A stretch of 64,000 bases of DNA, taken from assembly GCA_021741155.1 (NCBI GenBank), contig JAIOYP010000005.1:1-64000 (forward strand), given 5' to 3'. Each line of letters begins with the position of its first letter. Position 1 is the stretch's first letter. This DNA comes from Flavobacteriales bacterium. GTDB taxonomy: Bacteria; Bacteroidota; Bacteroidia; UBA10329. The position numbers and the translations under genes were made by a program. The notes beneath the pieces were generated by a model. That model was not told where the DNA came from. It did no database searches and saw nothing but the letters and a program-made list of their open reading frames with translations. This document shows positions 42,956 through 51,792 of the stretch, in pieces.

Positions 42956-45900
42956 ATCGTAGCTTTTCCGTTTCGTTTCACATTTCTTTCTTGCCACATG
43001 CTGTAAAGCACAGGCACAATGAACATGGTCATGGTTTGAATGAGCATGCCTCCAAACAATGGTATAGCCATTGGTCCCATGATGTCCGAACCCTTGCCTT
43101 GCGAAGTGATGACTGGTACAAGCGCAATCAGCGTGGTGGCGGTGGTAAGCGTTGCAGGTCGGACTCTTTTGGAAGCAGCAAACAACACCGACTTCCTTAC
43201 GCTTTCAACCGAAGCTGGAAGGTCTTTCTCAAAAGTTTGATGCATGTAAGTGGCCATCAGAACGCCATCGTCTGTAGCCACACCGAACAATGCAATAAAA
43301 CCAACCCAGACGGCCACGCTCAAATTGACCGTATCCACTTGAAACAGGTTTTGAAGGTCAATTCCAGCGATTGTGCCGTTTAAGAACCATGGTTGACCGT
43401 AAAGCCAAAGCATGATAAACCCGCCAGATAAGGCTACCAAAATCCCCGTAAAAACCATACCGGTGGTTAACACTGATCGGAATTGGAAGTACAGAATAAG
43501 GAATATAATGAATAGTGAAATCGGCACTACTATCATCAATCGCTTAGTGGCCCGAACTTGGTTTTCGTAGTTCCCCGTAAAGCGATAGCTCACGCCAGCT
43601 GGTATCACCAATTCCCCAGTTTCCAGCTTAGCTTCAATGGCTCGTTGGGCATCTTCCACCACATCAACCTCAGCGTTTCCTTCTTTCATATCGAAGATCA
43701 CGTATCCGACAAGGAACGTGTCCTCACTTTTTATCATCTGAGGACCTCGCACGTAGTTTATTGAAGCAAGCTCTCCCAGCGGAACTTGAACTCCCTCAGG
43801 AGTGGGGATAAGCACGTTTTTAAGGTCTTCTGGGTTGTCCCGATACTCTCTTGCATAACGAACGCGAACAGGATACCGCTCTCGACCTTCCACCGTTGTG
43901 GTCAACTTCATGCCGCCAATGGCAACGCCAATCGTGCGTTGCATGTCTTCAATGGTCAATCCAAACCGTGCAATGGCCTTGCGGTCAATCTCTATTTCGA
44001 GATAGGGCTTACCCACAACGCGGTCGGCAAAAACAGCAGAAGCCTCCACAGTCGGTACTTCTTTAAGCACCCGTTCAAGGTCGTAACCAACTTTTTCAAT
44101 ACTCTCTAAGTCGGGACCAAAAACCTTAATTCCCATGGGTGCACGCATACCTGTTGCAAGCATGACCAACCTTGTTTGTATAGGCTGAAGTTTCGGTGCG
44201 GATGTTAGGCCAGGCATTTCAGCATGCTTCAGAATTTCCTGCCAGATGTCGTCTGGTGAATTGATATGGCTTCGCCATTGACGGAAATATTCTCCATCCT
44301 TATCCGTGATCAGTTCTTTGGTTTCAATCGCTCTGAATTCATCTTCACCAAACGCGTATGTTGTGCTGTCTTTGAGAATGAAAGCTCCATCATCGTTCAC
44401 CTTGAAACGCATCCTGTGCCCATCTTCATCCAGCTTGTACTCTGATTTGTAGTTGATCAGGTTCTCGTACATGGAAATGGGCGCTGGGTCTAAAGCCGAA
44501 TTGGCGCGACCCCATTTTCCAACGGTCAGCTCTACCTCAGGAATAGAATTCAAATGGCGATCAACTTTACGTATCACATCTACATTTTCGGCTACTCCTG
44601 AATGAGGCATAGTTGTCGGCATCAATAAGAATGAGCCTTCTTCCAAGGATGGCATGAACTCTTTGCCGATACCAGGGAATTTTGCTTCCATTGACTGCCA
44701 AAATCCAGTTTCCTGAATTTCCCAGCCAATACCATTTGCTCCTTTTGATACAAGACTGAACACTTGACCGAAACCAAGCCAAGCACTCATTCCGAACAGC
44801 ACAACAAGGGTTGGTATCAGAAGGAAGGTCAGTTTGTTCTCAAGACACCACTCAAGGATGCGCTGATATGACCATACAATCAGCATGAGAAAGCCGAGTA
44901 TCAGACCAATGACCAAAGTCACGAAAACCACATTCGCGAAAAAGCTATTCTGCGCACCCAATGGCATCCACTCAGCAGAAATGTAGTACACAACTATAAA
45001 AACGGAAATAGCAATGTTGATGATGTTGACGAACTTCCTTCTGTGCTCAGGCCAAAGTGGTTCTAGCAAATTATTGATACCGAAAAGGATCAATGAAAGG
45101 GCAATCCAACTTCCGAAACCAATGGCTAATCCCAGCCCAAGGATGATGAGGCCAACGTTCCACACCTTGCTCATTTTTCCTTTATCGAGCCGCATTGAGA
45201 AAACGATGTGCGCAAACATTGGAATGAAAATGAGGCCAATAAACAAGGCCGACAGCATCGCAAAGGTTTTGGTAAAAGCCAATGGCGTAAACAGTTTTCC
45301 TTCTGCCGCTTGCATGGCAAAAACAGGTAGAAAACTCACGATGGTGGTGGCAAGGGCGGTTATGACAGCTGTAGCAACTTCGGATGCCCCATCATAAATG
45401 ACTTCAAGTAGGTCATTACCCTTCTTGCCTTCGTTTTCGGGTAGTTCCAGATGCTGAATGATACTTTCCGTGAATACAATGCCGACATCGACCATTACAC
45501 CAATGGCAATGGCAATTCCTGATAGCGCAACGATATTGGCATCAACCCCAAATTGCCGCATCATAATAAAGGTGATGAGCACACCGATCGGTAATAAGCT
45601 GGCAATCATCAGCGAAGCGCGGAGATTAAGCACCATCACAATTACCACCAATAAGGCGATGAGCATTTCGAGGGTCAATGCTTCTTCCAGCGTTCCGATG
45701 GTCTCTTTTATCAAACCCGTTCTATCATAAAAAGGAACGATGGTCACTTTTGAAGTGCTTCCATCAGCCAAGGTCTTGGTAGGCAAACCGGGCTCTATCT
45801 CCTTGATCTTCTCCTTGAGGTTATTGATGACTTCCAGCGGATTGGCGCCATAACGGGCGACAACCACGGCACCAACAGCTTCCGAACCGCCTTTATCCAA

Positions 45901-46776
45901 TCCACCTCTGCGTGTGGCGGGACCGAAATGGACTTGCGCCACGTCCTTAATCTTTATAGGAACATTATCATTAGAAACAATGACGCTTTCTTCAAGGTCT
46001 TCGAGATTTTCGATATAACCCAATCCTCGAATGAGGTATTCGACCTGATTAAACTCGATAGTTCGTGCTCCGATGTCGAGGTTACTCTTCTTCACCGCCA
46101 TCATTATTTGCGCAACGGTCACGTTATGCGCTTTCATCGCGTTCGGGTCAATATCAACCTGATATTCCTTCACGAAACCACCAATGGAAGCCACTTCGGC
46201 AACTCCCTTTACAGCTGTTAGCGAATAACCGATCTGAAAATCCTGAATAGTCCGCAACTCATGCGGATCCCAACCTCCAGCAGGATTTCCGTCCTGATCT
46301 CGACCTTCAAGTGTGTACCAGTAGATTTGTCCCAATGCAGTTGCATCTGGCCCTAAGGCAGGTGTAACGGCTTCTGGTAATGTTCCGCGAGGAAGTGAAT
46401 TCAGCTTCTCCAGCACGCGCGTTCGGCTCCAATAGAACTCCACGTCATCCTCAAAAATGATGTAGATACTGGACAATCCGAAGATGGAACTGCTACGGAT
46501 TGTTCTTACGCCCGGAATGCCAAGCAATGCCGTTGTGAGTGGATAGGTAATCTGATCCTCAACGTCCTGAGGCGAGATACCGGGCCATTCGGTGTAAATA
46601 ATCTGCTGGTTATCGCCAATGTCGGGTATGGCATCTACAGGAACAGGGTCGCGCGGAAACCAACTGGTATCCCAATTGAATGGTGCATTTGCCGTACCTA
46701 ATGCCATAAGGGCAAAGAGTAGGAGTACGGTTACGAGTTTGTTCTCGAGAAAATATCGAATAATAGTATTAAGCAT
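42952..46776 (-). CDS. cusA: CusA-type heavy-metal RND transporter
   Basis: 1,274 aa from the ATG at 46776. N-terminal helix (YFLENKLVTVLLLFALMALG), periplasmic domain (VDAIPDIGDNQQIIYTEWPG) and the family-specific helix-4 motif GIAIAIGVMVDVGIVFTES. The latter matches the Cu/Ag (CusA) class and lacks the DFGxxxDGA motif of Co/Zn/Cd pumps. It is about 225 residues longer than E. coli CusA. Much of the extra length lies between helices 6 and 7 (about residues 550-640), with additional hydrophobic helices (VGLIILGLGLAIGFGSWIAL, FVTLVIGLILGFLMLIVWSY). It exports Cu(I)/Ag(I) using proton flow and is translationally coupled to cusC. Confidence 0.93.
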   Translation of the reverse strand: MLNTIIRYFLENKLVTVLLLFALMALGTANAPFNWDTSWFPRDPVPVDAIPDIGDNQQIIYTEWPGISPQDVEDQITYPLTTALLGIPGVRTIRSSSIFGLSSIYIIFEDDVEFYWSRTRVLEKLNSLPRGTLPEAVTPALGPDATALGQIYWYTLEGRDQDGNPAGGWDPHELRTIQDFQIGYSLTAVKGVAEVASIGGFVKEYQVDIDPNAMKAHNVTVAQIMMAVKKSNLDIGARTIEFNQVEYLIRGLGYIENLEDLEESVIVSNDNVPIKIKDVAQVHFGPATRRGGLDKGGSEAVGAVVVARYGANPLEVINNLKEKIKEIEPGLPTKTLADGSTSKVTIVPFYDRTGLIKETIGTLEEALTLEMLIALLVVIVMVLNLRASLMIASLLPIGVLITFIMMRQFGVDANIVALSGIAIAIGVMVDVGIVFTESIIQHLELPENEGKKGNDLLEVIYDGASEVATAVITALATTIVSFLPVFAMQAAEGKLFTPLAFTKTFAMLSALFIGLIFIPMFAHIVFSMRLDKGKMSKVWNVGLIILGLGLAIGFGSWIALSLILFGINNLLEPLWPEHRRKFVNIINIAISVFIVVYYISAEWMPLGAQNSFFANVVFVTLVIGLILGFLMLIVWSYQRILEWCLENKLTFLLIPTLVVLFGMSAWLGFGQVFSLVSKGANGIGWEIQETGFWQSMEAKFPGIGKEFMPSLEEGSFLLMPTTMPHSGVAENVDVIRKVDRHLNSIPEVELTVGKWGRANSALDPAPISMYENLINYKSEYKLDEDGHRMRFKVNDDGAFILKDSTTYAFGEDEFRAIETKELITDKDGEYFRQWRSHINSPDDIWQEILKHAEMPGLTSAPKLQPIQTRLVMLATGMRAPMGIKVFGPDLESIEKVGYDLERVLKEVPTVEASAVFADRVVGKPYLEIEIDRKAIARFGLTIEDMQRTIGVAIGGMKLTTTVEGRERYPVRVRYAREYRDNPEDLKNVLIPTPEGVQVPLGELASINYVRGPQMIKSEDTFLVGYVIFDMKEGNAEVDVVEDAQRAIEAKLETGELVIPAGVSYRFTGNYENQVRATKRLMIVVPISLFIIFLILYFQFRSVLTTGMVFTGILVALSGGFIMLWLYGQPWFLNGTIAGIDLQNLFQVDTVNLSVAVWVGFIALFGVATDDGVLMATYMHQTFEKDLPASVESVRKSVLFAASKRVRPATLTTATTLIALVPVITSQGKGSDIMGPMAIPLFGGMLIQTMTMFIVPVLYSMWQERNVKRNGKATI

Positions 46777-46791
46777 AGTTGCCCCTCTTTG

Positions 46792-46895
46792 TCTCCCCAA
46801 AGGGGAGAAGGTTTAAACTCCGAGTTAATGGAACAGGCCAGAATGACACGTTCATCTGCGCTTATTCAAGGCAGATTGCCTCCCCTTGGGGGAGG
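46792..46895. other. Two GC-rich palindromes before the cusA gene
   Basis: TCTCCCC-AAA-GGGGAGA (46792-46808) and CCTCCCC-TTG-GGGGAGG (46879-46895) each form a 7-bp stem with a 3-nt loop. They lie in the gap between the HYC_CC_PP gene and cusA. Such C/G-rich palindromes are dispersed in Bacteroidota genomes. They may attenuate transcription into cusA. Confidence 0.45.
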
Positions 46896-46907
46896 TTGGA
46901 GGGTCTT

Positions 46908-47303
46908 CTAAATAAGAAAGGACTGAATAAGAACAGGAATGTCCTTATCAGGGATAGGTGGCTTGTAATTTAAATAGGCCACAAGTTTGTTGCTCTCATC
47001 AAAATCGAGCGACAAATGATAAACGAATACGGAAATAATTGAAGCAGAGTATATACTTAACGTCTGCACTGGAGCAACCGAAAAGTCGTCATCAAGCTGA
47101 AAGAACTCTCTTTCCGAGTGGCAGCAGTTGGAAGCATCATCCATAGCGCCACACGTACAGCCAGCATCACCTGTGATAGACACAGAAGCTACTCGATTAC
47201 CGCAGATGTGTTTCGTAATGCCGACTCCAGAAGTTGCCACCAACACCAATGAGGCAAGAAATATGGAAAACGTTCGTTTCACGAAACTAAGGTACGAATG
47301 CAT
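46908..47303 (-). CDS. HYC_CC_PP-type small secreted protein
   Basis: 131 aa from the ATG at 47303, the start that places the hydrophobic leader (RTFSIFLASLVLVATSGVGI) correctly; an ATG at 47342 adds 13 residues. Then KHICGNR, GCTCGAM, NCCHSE and the C-terminal YKPPIPDKDIPVLIQS, matching the family pattern. His/Cys clusters suggest a metal-binding periplasmic or membrane-bound helper of efflux. It is the first cargo gene next to tRNA-Asn. Confidence 0.75.
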   Translation of the reverse strand: MHSYLSFVKRTFSIFLASLVLVATSGVGITKHICGNRVASVSITGDAGCTCGAMDDASNCCHSEREFFQLDDDFSVAPVQTLSIYSASIISVFVYHLSLDFDESNKLVAYLNYKPPIPDKDIPVLIQSFLI

Positions 47304-47468
47304 TTGAGGTTTATTGTGACGGTGGTCAGACAAATGCTTCATTTAGCAGCTTCGGCTTTCTCGTTCTGGCGGAGCCAACCTGAGTCGAGCCATTAAGCAA
47401 GCAAACGGTGTCGGCTACATTTCTTGACATTTGAATTTCCAATCAAACCAATTCTTAGCACAAACGGT

Positions 47469-47533
47469 GTGCAAATCACTTGCAAATAAAAAGGGGTCAC
47501 ATCGTTTGATTGATGTAACCCCTTCATTTTCAA
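47469..47533 (-). repeat. Island right end: terminator hairpin plus ATTTGCAAG direct repeats
   Basis: Directly downstream of tRNA-Asn on the minus strand: TTGAAAAT, then a hairpin AAGGGGTTACATC/GATGTGACCCCTT (47524-47512 and 47503-47491) with a T-run, then ATTTGCAAGTGATTTGCAC (47487-47469). The same order with few changes follows the tRNA at 57961. The hairpin can end tRNA transcription; the repeats look like recombinase arm sites. Confidence 0.7.
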
Positions 47534-47534
47534 G

Positions 47535-47608
47535 CTCCCCCTCTTGGACTCGAACCAAGGACCCTCTGATTAACAGTCAGATGCTCTAACCAGCTGAGCT
47601 AAGGAGGA
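47535..47608 (-). tRNA. tRNA-Asn (GTT)
   Basis: 74 nt. Acceptor stem TCCTCCT/AGGGGGA with G discriminator, D-arm AGCTCAGCTGGTTAGAGC, anticodon loop CTGTTAA (GTT), and T-arm CTTGG-TTCGAGT-CCAAG with normal T-loop. No CCA is encoded. It is the intact copy at the right end of the island; its 3' half is presumably element-supplied. Confidence 0.95.
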
Positions 47609-47620
47609 ATTTAAGGGCTG

Positions 47621-47651
47621 CAAATGTAGTTTGCTCGGTCATATAATCCAA
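47621..47651 (-). promoter_or_regulatory. Promoter of tRNA-Asn
   Basis: Minus strand TTG (47651-47649), 20 nt, TACATTTG (47628-47621), 12 nt before the tRNA 5' end. It overlaps the divergent promoter of the sugar kinase gene. Confidence 0.65.
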
Positions 47652-47659
47652 TACCTTTG
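47630..47659 (+). promoter_or_regulatory. Promoter of the PfkB kinase gene
   Basis: TTTG (47630-47633), 18 nt, TACCTTTG (47652-47659), 24 nt before the ATG at 47684. It is intertwined with the tRNA-Asn promoter on the other strand. Confidence 0.65.
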
Positions 47660-47683
47660 TCAAAAATTTTCAGACCTATAAAA

Positions 47684-48613
47684 ATGAGCTTACTTACAGT
47701 TGGAACCGTTGCCTTTGATGCCATTGAAACTCCGTTCGGAAAAACCGATAAAATAATCGGTGGTGCCGCCACTTATATTGCTTTGGCAGCTTCCTATTTC
47801 AATAAGCCAATCAACATGGTTTCGGTTGTTGGAGATGATTTTCCTGAAGAAGGATTGCAGAACCTGCGAAATCATGGAGCCAATACCGATGGTATTCAAA
47901 TTAAAAAAGGCGAGAAAACCTTCTTTTGGGCTGGTAAGTACCATAACGACATGAATACGCGTGATACGCTTGTAACAGAACTGAACGTATTAGCTGATTT
48001 TGAACCTGTGGTATTGGATGAATATCAAGGTTGCGAGTTCTTAATGCTTGGAAACTTAACGCCTGCGGTGCAGATGTCAGTGATTAATCAGTTGAAAAGC
48101 CGCCCTAGATTGGTTGTGTTGGACACAATGAATTTCTGGATGGACATTATGATGGATGAACTCAAATCCGTTTTGAAAAAGGTGGATGTTCTTACCATCA
48201 ACGATGCAGAAGCTCGTCAACTTTCGGGAGAATATTCATTGGTAAAAGCGGCTCAGATAATTCTCGAAATGGGGCCAACATTTTTGGTCATTAAGAAAGG
48301 AGAGCACGGAGCGTTACTTTTTAATAAAGACTCTGTATTCTTTGCTCCTGCTCTTCCATTAGAGGAGGTTTTTGATCCAACTGGGGCCGGAGACAGTTTT
48401 GCGGGCGGGTTCATCGGCTACTTGGCAAGTACCCGCGATATTTCCTTCGACAATATGAAACGCGCCATCATTTTTGGTTCGGCAATGGCTTCATTCTGTG
48501 TAGAGAAATTTGGAACGGAGCGATTAATCAACCTAACTCAAAATGAAATTGACGACCGTGTTCAAGATTTTATCGATCTCGTTCAATTCGATATTTCGTT
48601 GGTGAACGATTAA
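47684..48613 (+). CDS. PfkB-family carbohydrate/nucleoside kinase
   Basis: 309 aa from the ATG at 47684. N-terminal GGAATYIALAASYFN and VVGDDF are substrate-side motifs. The C-terminal signature DPTGAGDSFAGGFIGYL has catalytic D237. VLDTMNFWMD in the middle is typical of a PfkB subgroup common in Bacteroidota. It phosphorylates a sugar or nucleoside; the substrate cannot be told from sequence. It overlaps the convergent biotin-carrier gene by 4 bp at the stop codons. Confidence 0.9.
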   Translation: MSLLTVGTVAFDAIETPFGKTDKIIGGAATYIALAASYFNKPINMVSVVGDDFPEEGLQNLRNHGANTDGIQIKKGEKTFFWAGKYHNDMNTRDTLVTELNVLADFEPVVLDEYQGCEFLMLGNLTPAVQMSVINQLKSRPRLVVLDTMNFWMDIMMDELKSVLKKVDVLTINDAEARQLSGEYSLVKAAQIILEMGPTFLVIKKGEHGALLFNKDSVFFAPALPLEEVFDPTGAGDSFAGGFIGYLASTRDISFDNMKRAIIFGSAMASFCVEKFGTERLINLTQNEIDDRVQDFIDLVQFDISLVND

Positions 48614-49113
48614 ACGAAGCGAACCATCACCTGGTTCTTATCAACCGTTTTTCCTTTTTCCACTTCAACTGAAGCCACGGTTACATCTGCTGGTGCTTTA
48701 ATAACGTTTTCCATTTTCATGGCTTCAAGCACAAGAACGCGATCTCCTTTTTGAAGTTGGTCTCCCGGCTTAACGCTGATTTCCAAAACTAGGCCAGGCA
48801 TTGGGGCTTTTAGTTCGTTTACTTTTCCTGCTCCACCTTTTTCCATACCGAGCTTTTTCAGAAGCTCATCAAACTTGTCGATGGTTTCGGTTTCGTAAAC
48901 ATTGCCGTTCACTTTAATTTGACTTTTGCCGTCTACTTCTGGCAAAACCTCCACATTAAACGAACGATGGTCTTTTATAACATGATAACGGTTGCCAGCA
49001 ATTTTGCTCACATCCCAAGCAAACGGTTTGCCGTTCAGCGTTCCGTTTGTCTTGTTATCATCTTCAAATTCGGTCAAAAACTCTGATCCTGAAACCTTTA
49101 CACGTTTGCCCAT
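48610..49113 (-). CDS. Biotin carboxyl carrier protein
   Basis: 167 aa. The C-terminal ~70 residues are a biotinyl domain (LKAPMPGLVLEISVKPGDQL) with the biotin-accepting K133 in EAMKMEN. The N-terminal half (NGTLNGKPFAWDVSKIAGNR) is typical of the carrier subunit of Bacteroidota propionyl-/methylmalonyl- or acetyl-CoA carboxylases. No carboxylase partner is adjacent. The methylmalonyl-CoA epimerase at 56862 is in the same broad pathway if this serves propionyl-CoA carboxylase. Confidence 0.88.
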   Translation of the reverse strand: MGKRVKVSGSEFLTEFEDDNKTNGTLNGKPFAWDVSKIAGNRYHVIKDHRSFNVEVLPEVDGKSQIKVNGNVYETETIDKFDELLKKLGMEKGGAGKVNELKAPMPGLVLEISVKPGDQLQKGDRVLVLEAMKMENVIKAPADVTVASVEVEKGKTVDKNQVMVRFV

Positions 49114-49136
49114 CTCTTAAAAATCACTAATTACGA

Positions 49137-49166
49137 TTGTGTTAAGTAGGTATAAGCCTATTTTTG
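49137..49166 (+). promoter_or_regulatory. Promoter of the M1 peptidase gene
   Basis: TTG (49137-49139), 19 nt, TATTTTTG (49159-49166). The ATG follows at 49199, leaving a short leader rich in A. Confidence 0.65.
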
Positions 49167-49198
49167 CGCCCCGTTAAAAAATCAAAGAAAAGAATAGA

Positions 49199-51787
49199 AT
49201 GAGAATTCTTACCCAGAATAATACTTGGATCGTTGGATTAATTGCCGTTAGCATCGGTTTCAACGCATGTAAAACGCAAAAGAAAACGACCGCTGTTGCT
49301 GCTACTTCGGATATTGAAGTGGTAGAAGAAGACGCTATAGAAGTTGAAACTCGCCCGTATCAAGCATCAAACACTCGCACGTTCGACCTTATCCATACCA
49401 CATTGGATGTGCGTTTTGATTGGGAAAAACAACAATTAATGGGGAAAGCTGAACTGTCATTAAAGCCATATTTCTACGCTACAAACAAATTGGTTTTAGA
49501 CGCGAAAGGTTTTGACCTTAATGCGGTGAGCTTGAAAAAGAACGGACAACTCCAGTCTCTCAAATACACTTACGATAAGGAGAAAATCTTCATCGACCTT
49601 GATAAAGAATACACGCGCAACGAAACCGTGACAATTTGGGTGGATTACGTTGCAAAACCAGAGGAATTGGAGGCTGAAGGCAGTGCCGCCATTACTGATG
49701 CAAAAGGTCTTTATTTCATCAATCACCTTGGTGAAGAAAAAGACAAGCCGAAGCAGATTTGGACGCAAGGCGAAACGGAATCAAGCTCGTGCTGGTTTCC
49801 TACTATCGATTCTCCGAATGAGAACATGACGCAGGACATTAAGATTACAGTTGACAGCCGTTACGTAACGCTTTCAAACGGTCTTTTGGTGAGTTCTCGT
49901 CCAAACGGAGATGGAACAAGAACGGATCAATGGAAACAAACCAAACCTCACGCGCCTTATTTGGCAATGATGGCGGTTGGAGAGTTTGCTGTTGTGAAGG
50001 ATAAGTGGAAGGGAATTGACGTTGATTATTACGTTGAGCCAGCTTACGAACCACACGCGAAAGCCATTTTCGGAGAAACGCCAAACATGCTCGATTTCTA
50101 TTCTGAGGTATTAGGATTCCCTTACGCTTGGGAAAAATACAGCCAGATTGTTGTTCGCGATTACGTTTCGGGAGCTATGGAAAACACAACTGCTACCATT
50201 CATGGCGAATTCCTTCACAGAACGCAGCGTGAGTTGATTGATGGAGACAACGAAGAGATTATTGCGCACGAACTTTTTCACCATTGGTTTGGTGACCTGG
50301 TGACTTGCGAAAGCTGGAGTAATCTTCCATTGAATGAATCATTTGCGACTTATGGGGAATACATGTGGTTGGAGCACCGTCATGGACGTGACGCTGCTGA
50401 TAAGCACGGAAACGAGCAACAGCGTCAATACATCGCGTCTGTAGCGCAAACGGGCCACGTGGATATGATTCGTTATTTCTATGACAATAAGGAAGACATG
50501 TTTGATGCGCACTCCTATAATAAGGGCGGTCGCATCTTGCACATGCTTCGCAAAACCATTGGAGACGAAGCATTCTTCAAAGGCTTAAATCTTTACCTAA
50601 ATGAGAACAAATTCCAATCGGTAGAAATTCATCAATTGCGTTTGGCAATGGAGAAAGTGACTGGTTTTGACCTCAATTGGTTCTTCAACCAATGGTTTTT
50701 AGATAAAGGGTATCCAAGCTTAGACGTATCGCACGATTACAACGCAGAAACCAAGAAATACAGTGTAACTATTAAGCAAACGCAAGACCTAAAAGAGTTC
50801 CCATTATATAGAATTCCGATGGATGTGGATGTGTATTTCGGAGGTGGCGTGGCCCGTCAGCGAATCGACCTTACGGATAAAGAACAAACATTTGAGTTTG
50901 ATGTCTTGGGAAAACCTTCTTTGGTTAAGGTTGATGCAGAGCAAATGCTTCTTGGAACAAAATCGGAGACTTTATCCGAAGCAGAATACATTTTCATGTT
51001 AAAGAATGCTCCGCTTTTCTTGGATAAAGTGGAGGCGATGAACGGATTGAAATCAAGCAAAAACCCTGAGGCCATTGAAGCTATTCTTGCTTCTTTGGAA
51101 GACAACTATTGGGGAACTCGTAGAAAAGCATTGACATCCCTAAAAGGAAAGGCAGTAGCGGACACTTCGCTTTTAAAAAACAAGTTAATCTGGATAGCTC
51201 AAAAGGATGAAAAATCGATTGTTCGTGCTGAGGCAATTACCGCATTGGCAGAGCAATTCAATTCAGACGCAAATGTTCAGGCCGTGGTTGAAGGAGCGAT
51301 GAAAGACCAGTCATACACAGTTCTTGGTTCAACCTTGAAAGCTATTGCGTCTTACAACGAAGAAAAAGCATTGTCACTGGCGAAAGCAGCGGAAGCGGAT
51401 GCAAGCGGCTCACTTATCTCGGCAATTGCTTCGCTTTATTCTCAAAGCGGAACTGCTGAACAGATGGATTTCTTTATCAACGGATTTGACAAGATTTCTG
51501 ACCCGAACAATAAATACGTTTACGTTCAGATTTTCGGGAAATACCTGATGAAGCAAGACATCGCCACGCAATCCAAAGGATTGGATATGCTGGAAGATAT
51601 TGCTCTGAACGAGGGTGCTTGGTGGATGCGACTTTCTTCGCTTCAAGTGTTGATGGGAATGCAGCAATCAGCAGAAGCTCAAGACTCGGAGGCTGCCAAA
51701 TCGATGGTTACGCGAATCAAATCGGTAATTGAGAAGGTGAAAGCCACCGAAAGCAACGAAATGATTAAAGGGATGTTGGGCGAATAA
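49199..51787 (+). CDS. M1-family metallopeptidase (aminopeptidase N-like)
   Basis: 862 aa. Lipoprotein-like N terminus (IAVSIGFNAC), the beta-saddle domain, an exopeptidase motif close to GAMEN (VSGAMENTTA) and the zinc site H357-E358-L-F-H361 with E380 (LPLNESFATY). A C-terminal HEAT-like repeat domain (about 600-850: AIEAILASLEDNYWGTRRKA) follows. It trims N-terminal residues from peptides, here probably in the periplasm. Length is usual for the family. It has its own promoter and no operon partner. Confidence 0.93.
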   Translation: MRILTQNNTWIVGLIAVSIGFNACKTQKKTTAVAATSDIEVVEEDAIEVETRPYQASNTRTFDLIHTTLDVRFDWEKQQLMGKAELSLKPYFYATNKLVLDAKGFDLNAVSLKKNGQLQSLKYTYDKEKIFIDLDKEYTRNETVTIWVDYVAKPEELEAEGSAAITDAKGLYFINHLGEEKDKPKQIWTQGETESSSCWFPTIDSPNENMTQDIKITVDSRYVTLSNGLLVSSRPNGDGTRTDQWKQTKPHAPYLAMMAVGEFAVVKDKWKGIDVDYYVEPAYEPHAKAIFGETPNMLDFYSEVLGFPYAWEKYSQIVVRDYVSGAMENTTATIHGEFLHRTQRELIDGDNEEIIAHELFHHWFGDLVTCESWSNLPLNESFATYGEYMWLEHRHGRDAADKHGNEQQRQYIASVAQTGHVDMIRYFYDNKEDMFDAHSYNKGGRILHMLRKTIGDEAFFKGLNLYLNENKFQSVEIHQLRLAMEKVTGFDLNWFFNQWFLDKGYPSLDVSHDYNAETKKYSVTIKQTQDLKEFPLYRIPMDVDVYFGGGVARQRIDLTDKEQTFEFDVLGKPSLVKVDAEQMLLGTKSETLSEAEYIFMLKNAPLFLDKVEAMNGLKSSKNPEAIEAILASLEDNYWGTRRKALTSLKGKAVADTSLLKNKLIWIAQKDEKSIVRAEAITALAEQFNSDANVQAVVEGAMKDQSYTVLGSTLKAIASYNEEKALSLAKAAEADASGSLISAIASLYSQSGTAEQMDFFINGFDKISDPNNKYVYVQIFGKYLMKQDIATQSKGLDMLEDIALNEGAWWMRLSSLQVLMGMQQSAEAQDSEAAKSMVTRIKSVIEKVKATESNEMIKGMLGE

Positions 51788-51792
51788 TCCCG

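Larger units (their letters stand above)
29013..47576. mobile_element. 18.5-kb genomic island inserted in tRNA-Asn, copper handling cargo
   Basis: Bounded by the 43-bp direct repeat. The geometry is right for integration at the tRNA 3' end: the intact tRNA is followed on the minus strand by the element, and the displaced 3' half lies at the far end with its terminator. All 17 cargo genes (29275-47303) are on one strand and most concern copper or other metals. Just inside the right end is a hairpin plus ATTTGCAAG repeats also found next to the tRNA at 57961. No integrase, relaxase or transposase is visible, so the element may be mobilised in trans or be a fixed remnant. Confidence 0.7.

Noticed and set aside
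29275..47303. Search for an integrase, relaxase or transposase in the island
   Set aside because: None of the frames shows tyrosine or serine recombinase motifs or DDE signatures, so the island call rests only on the tRNA repeats and context.
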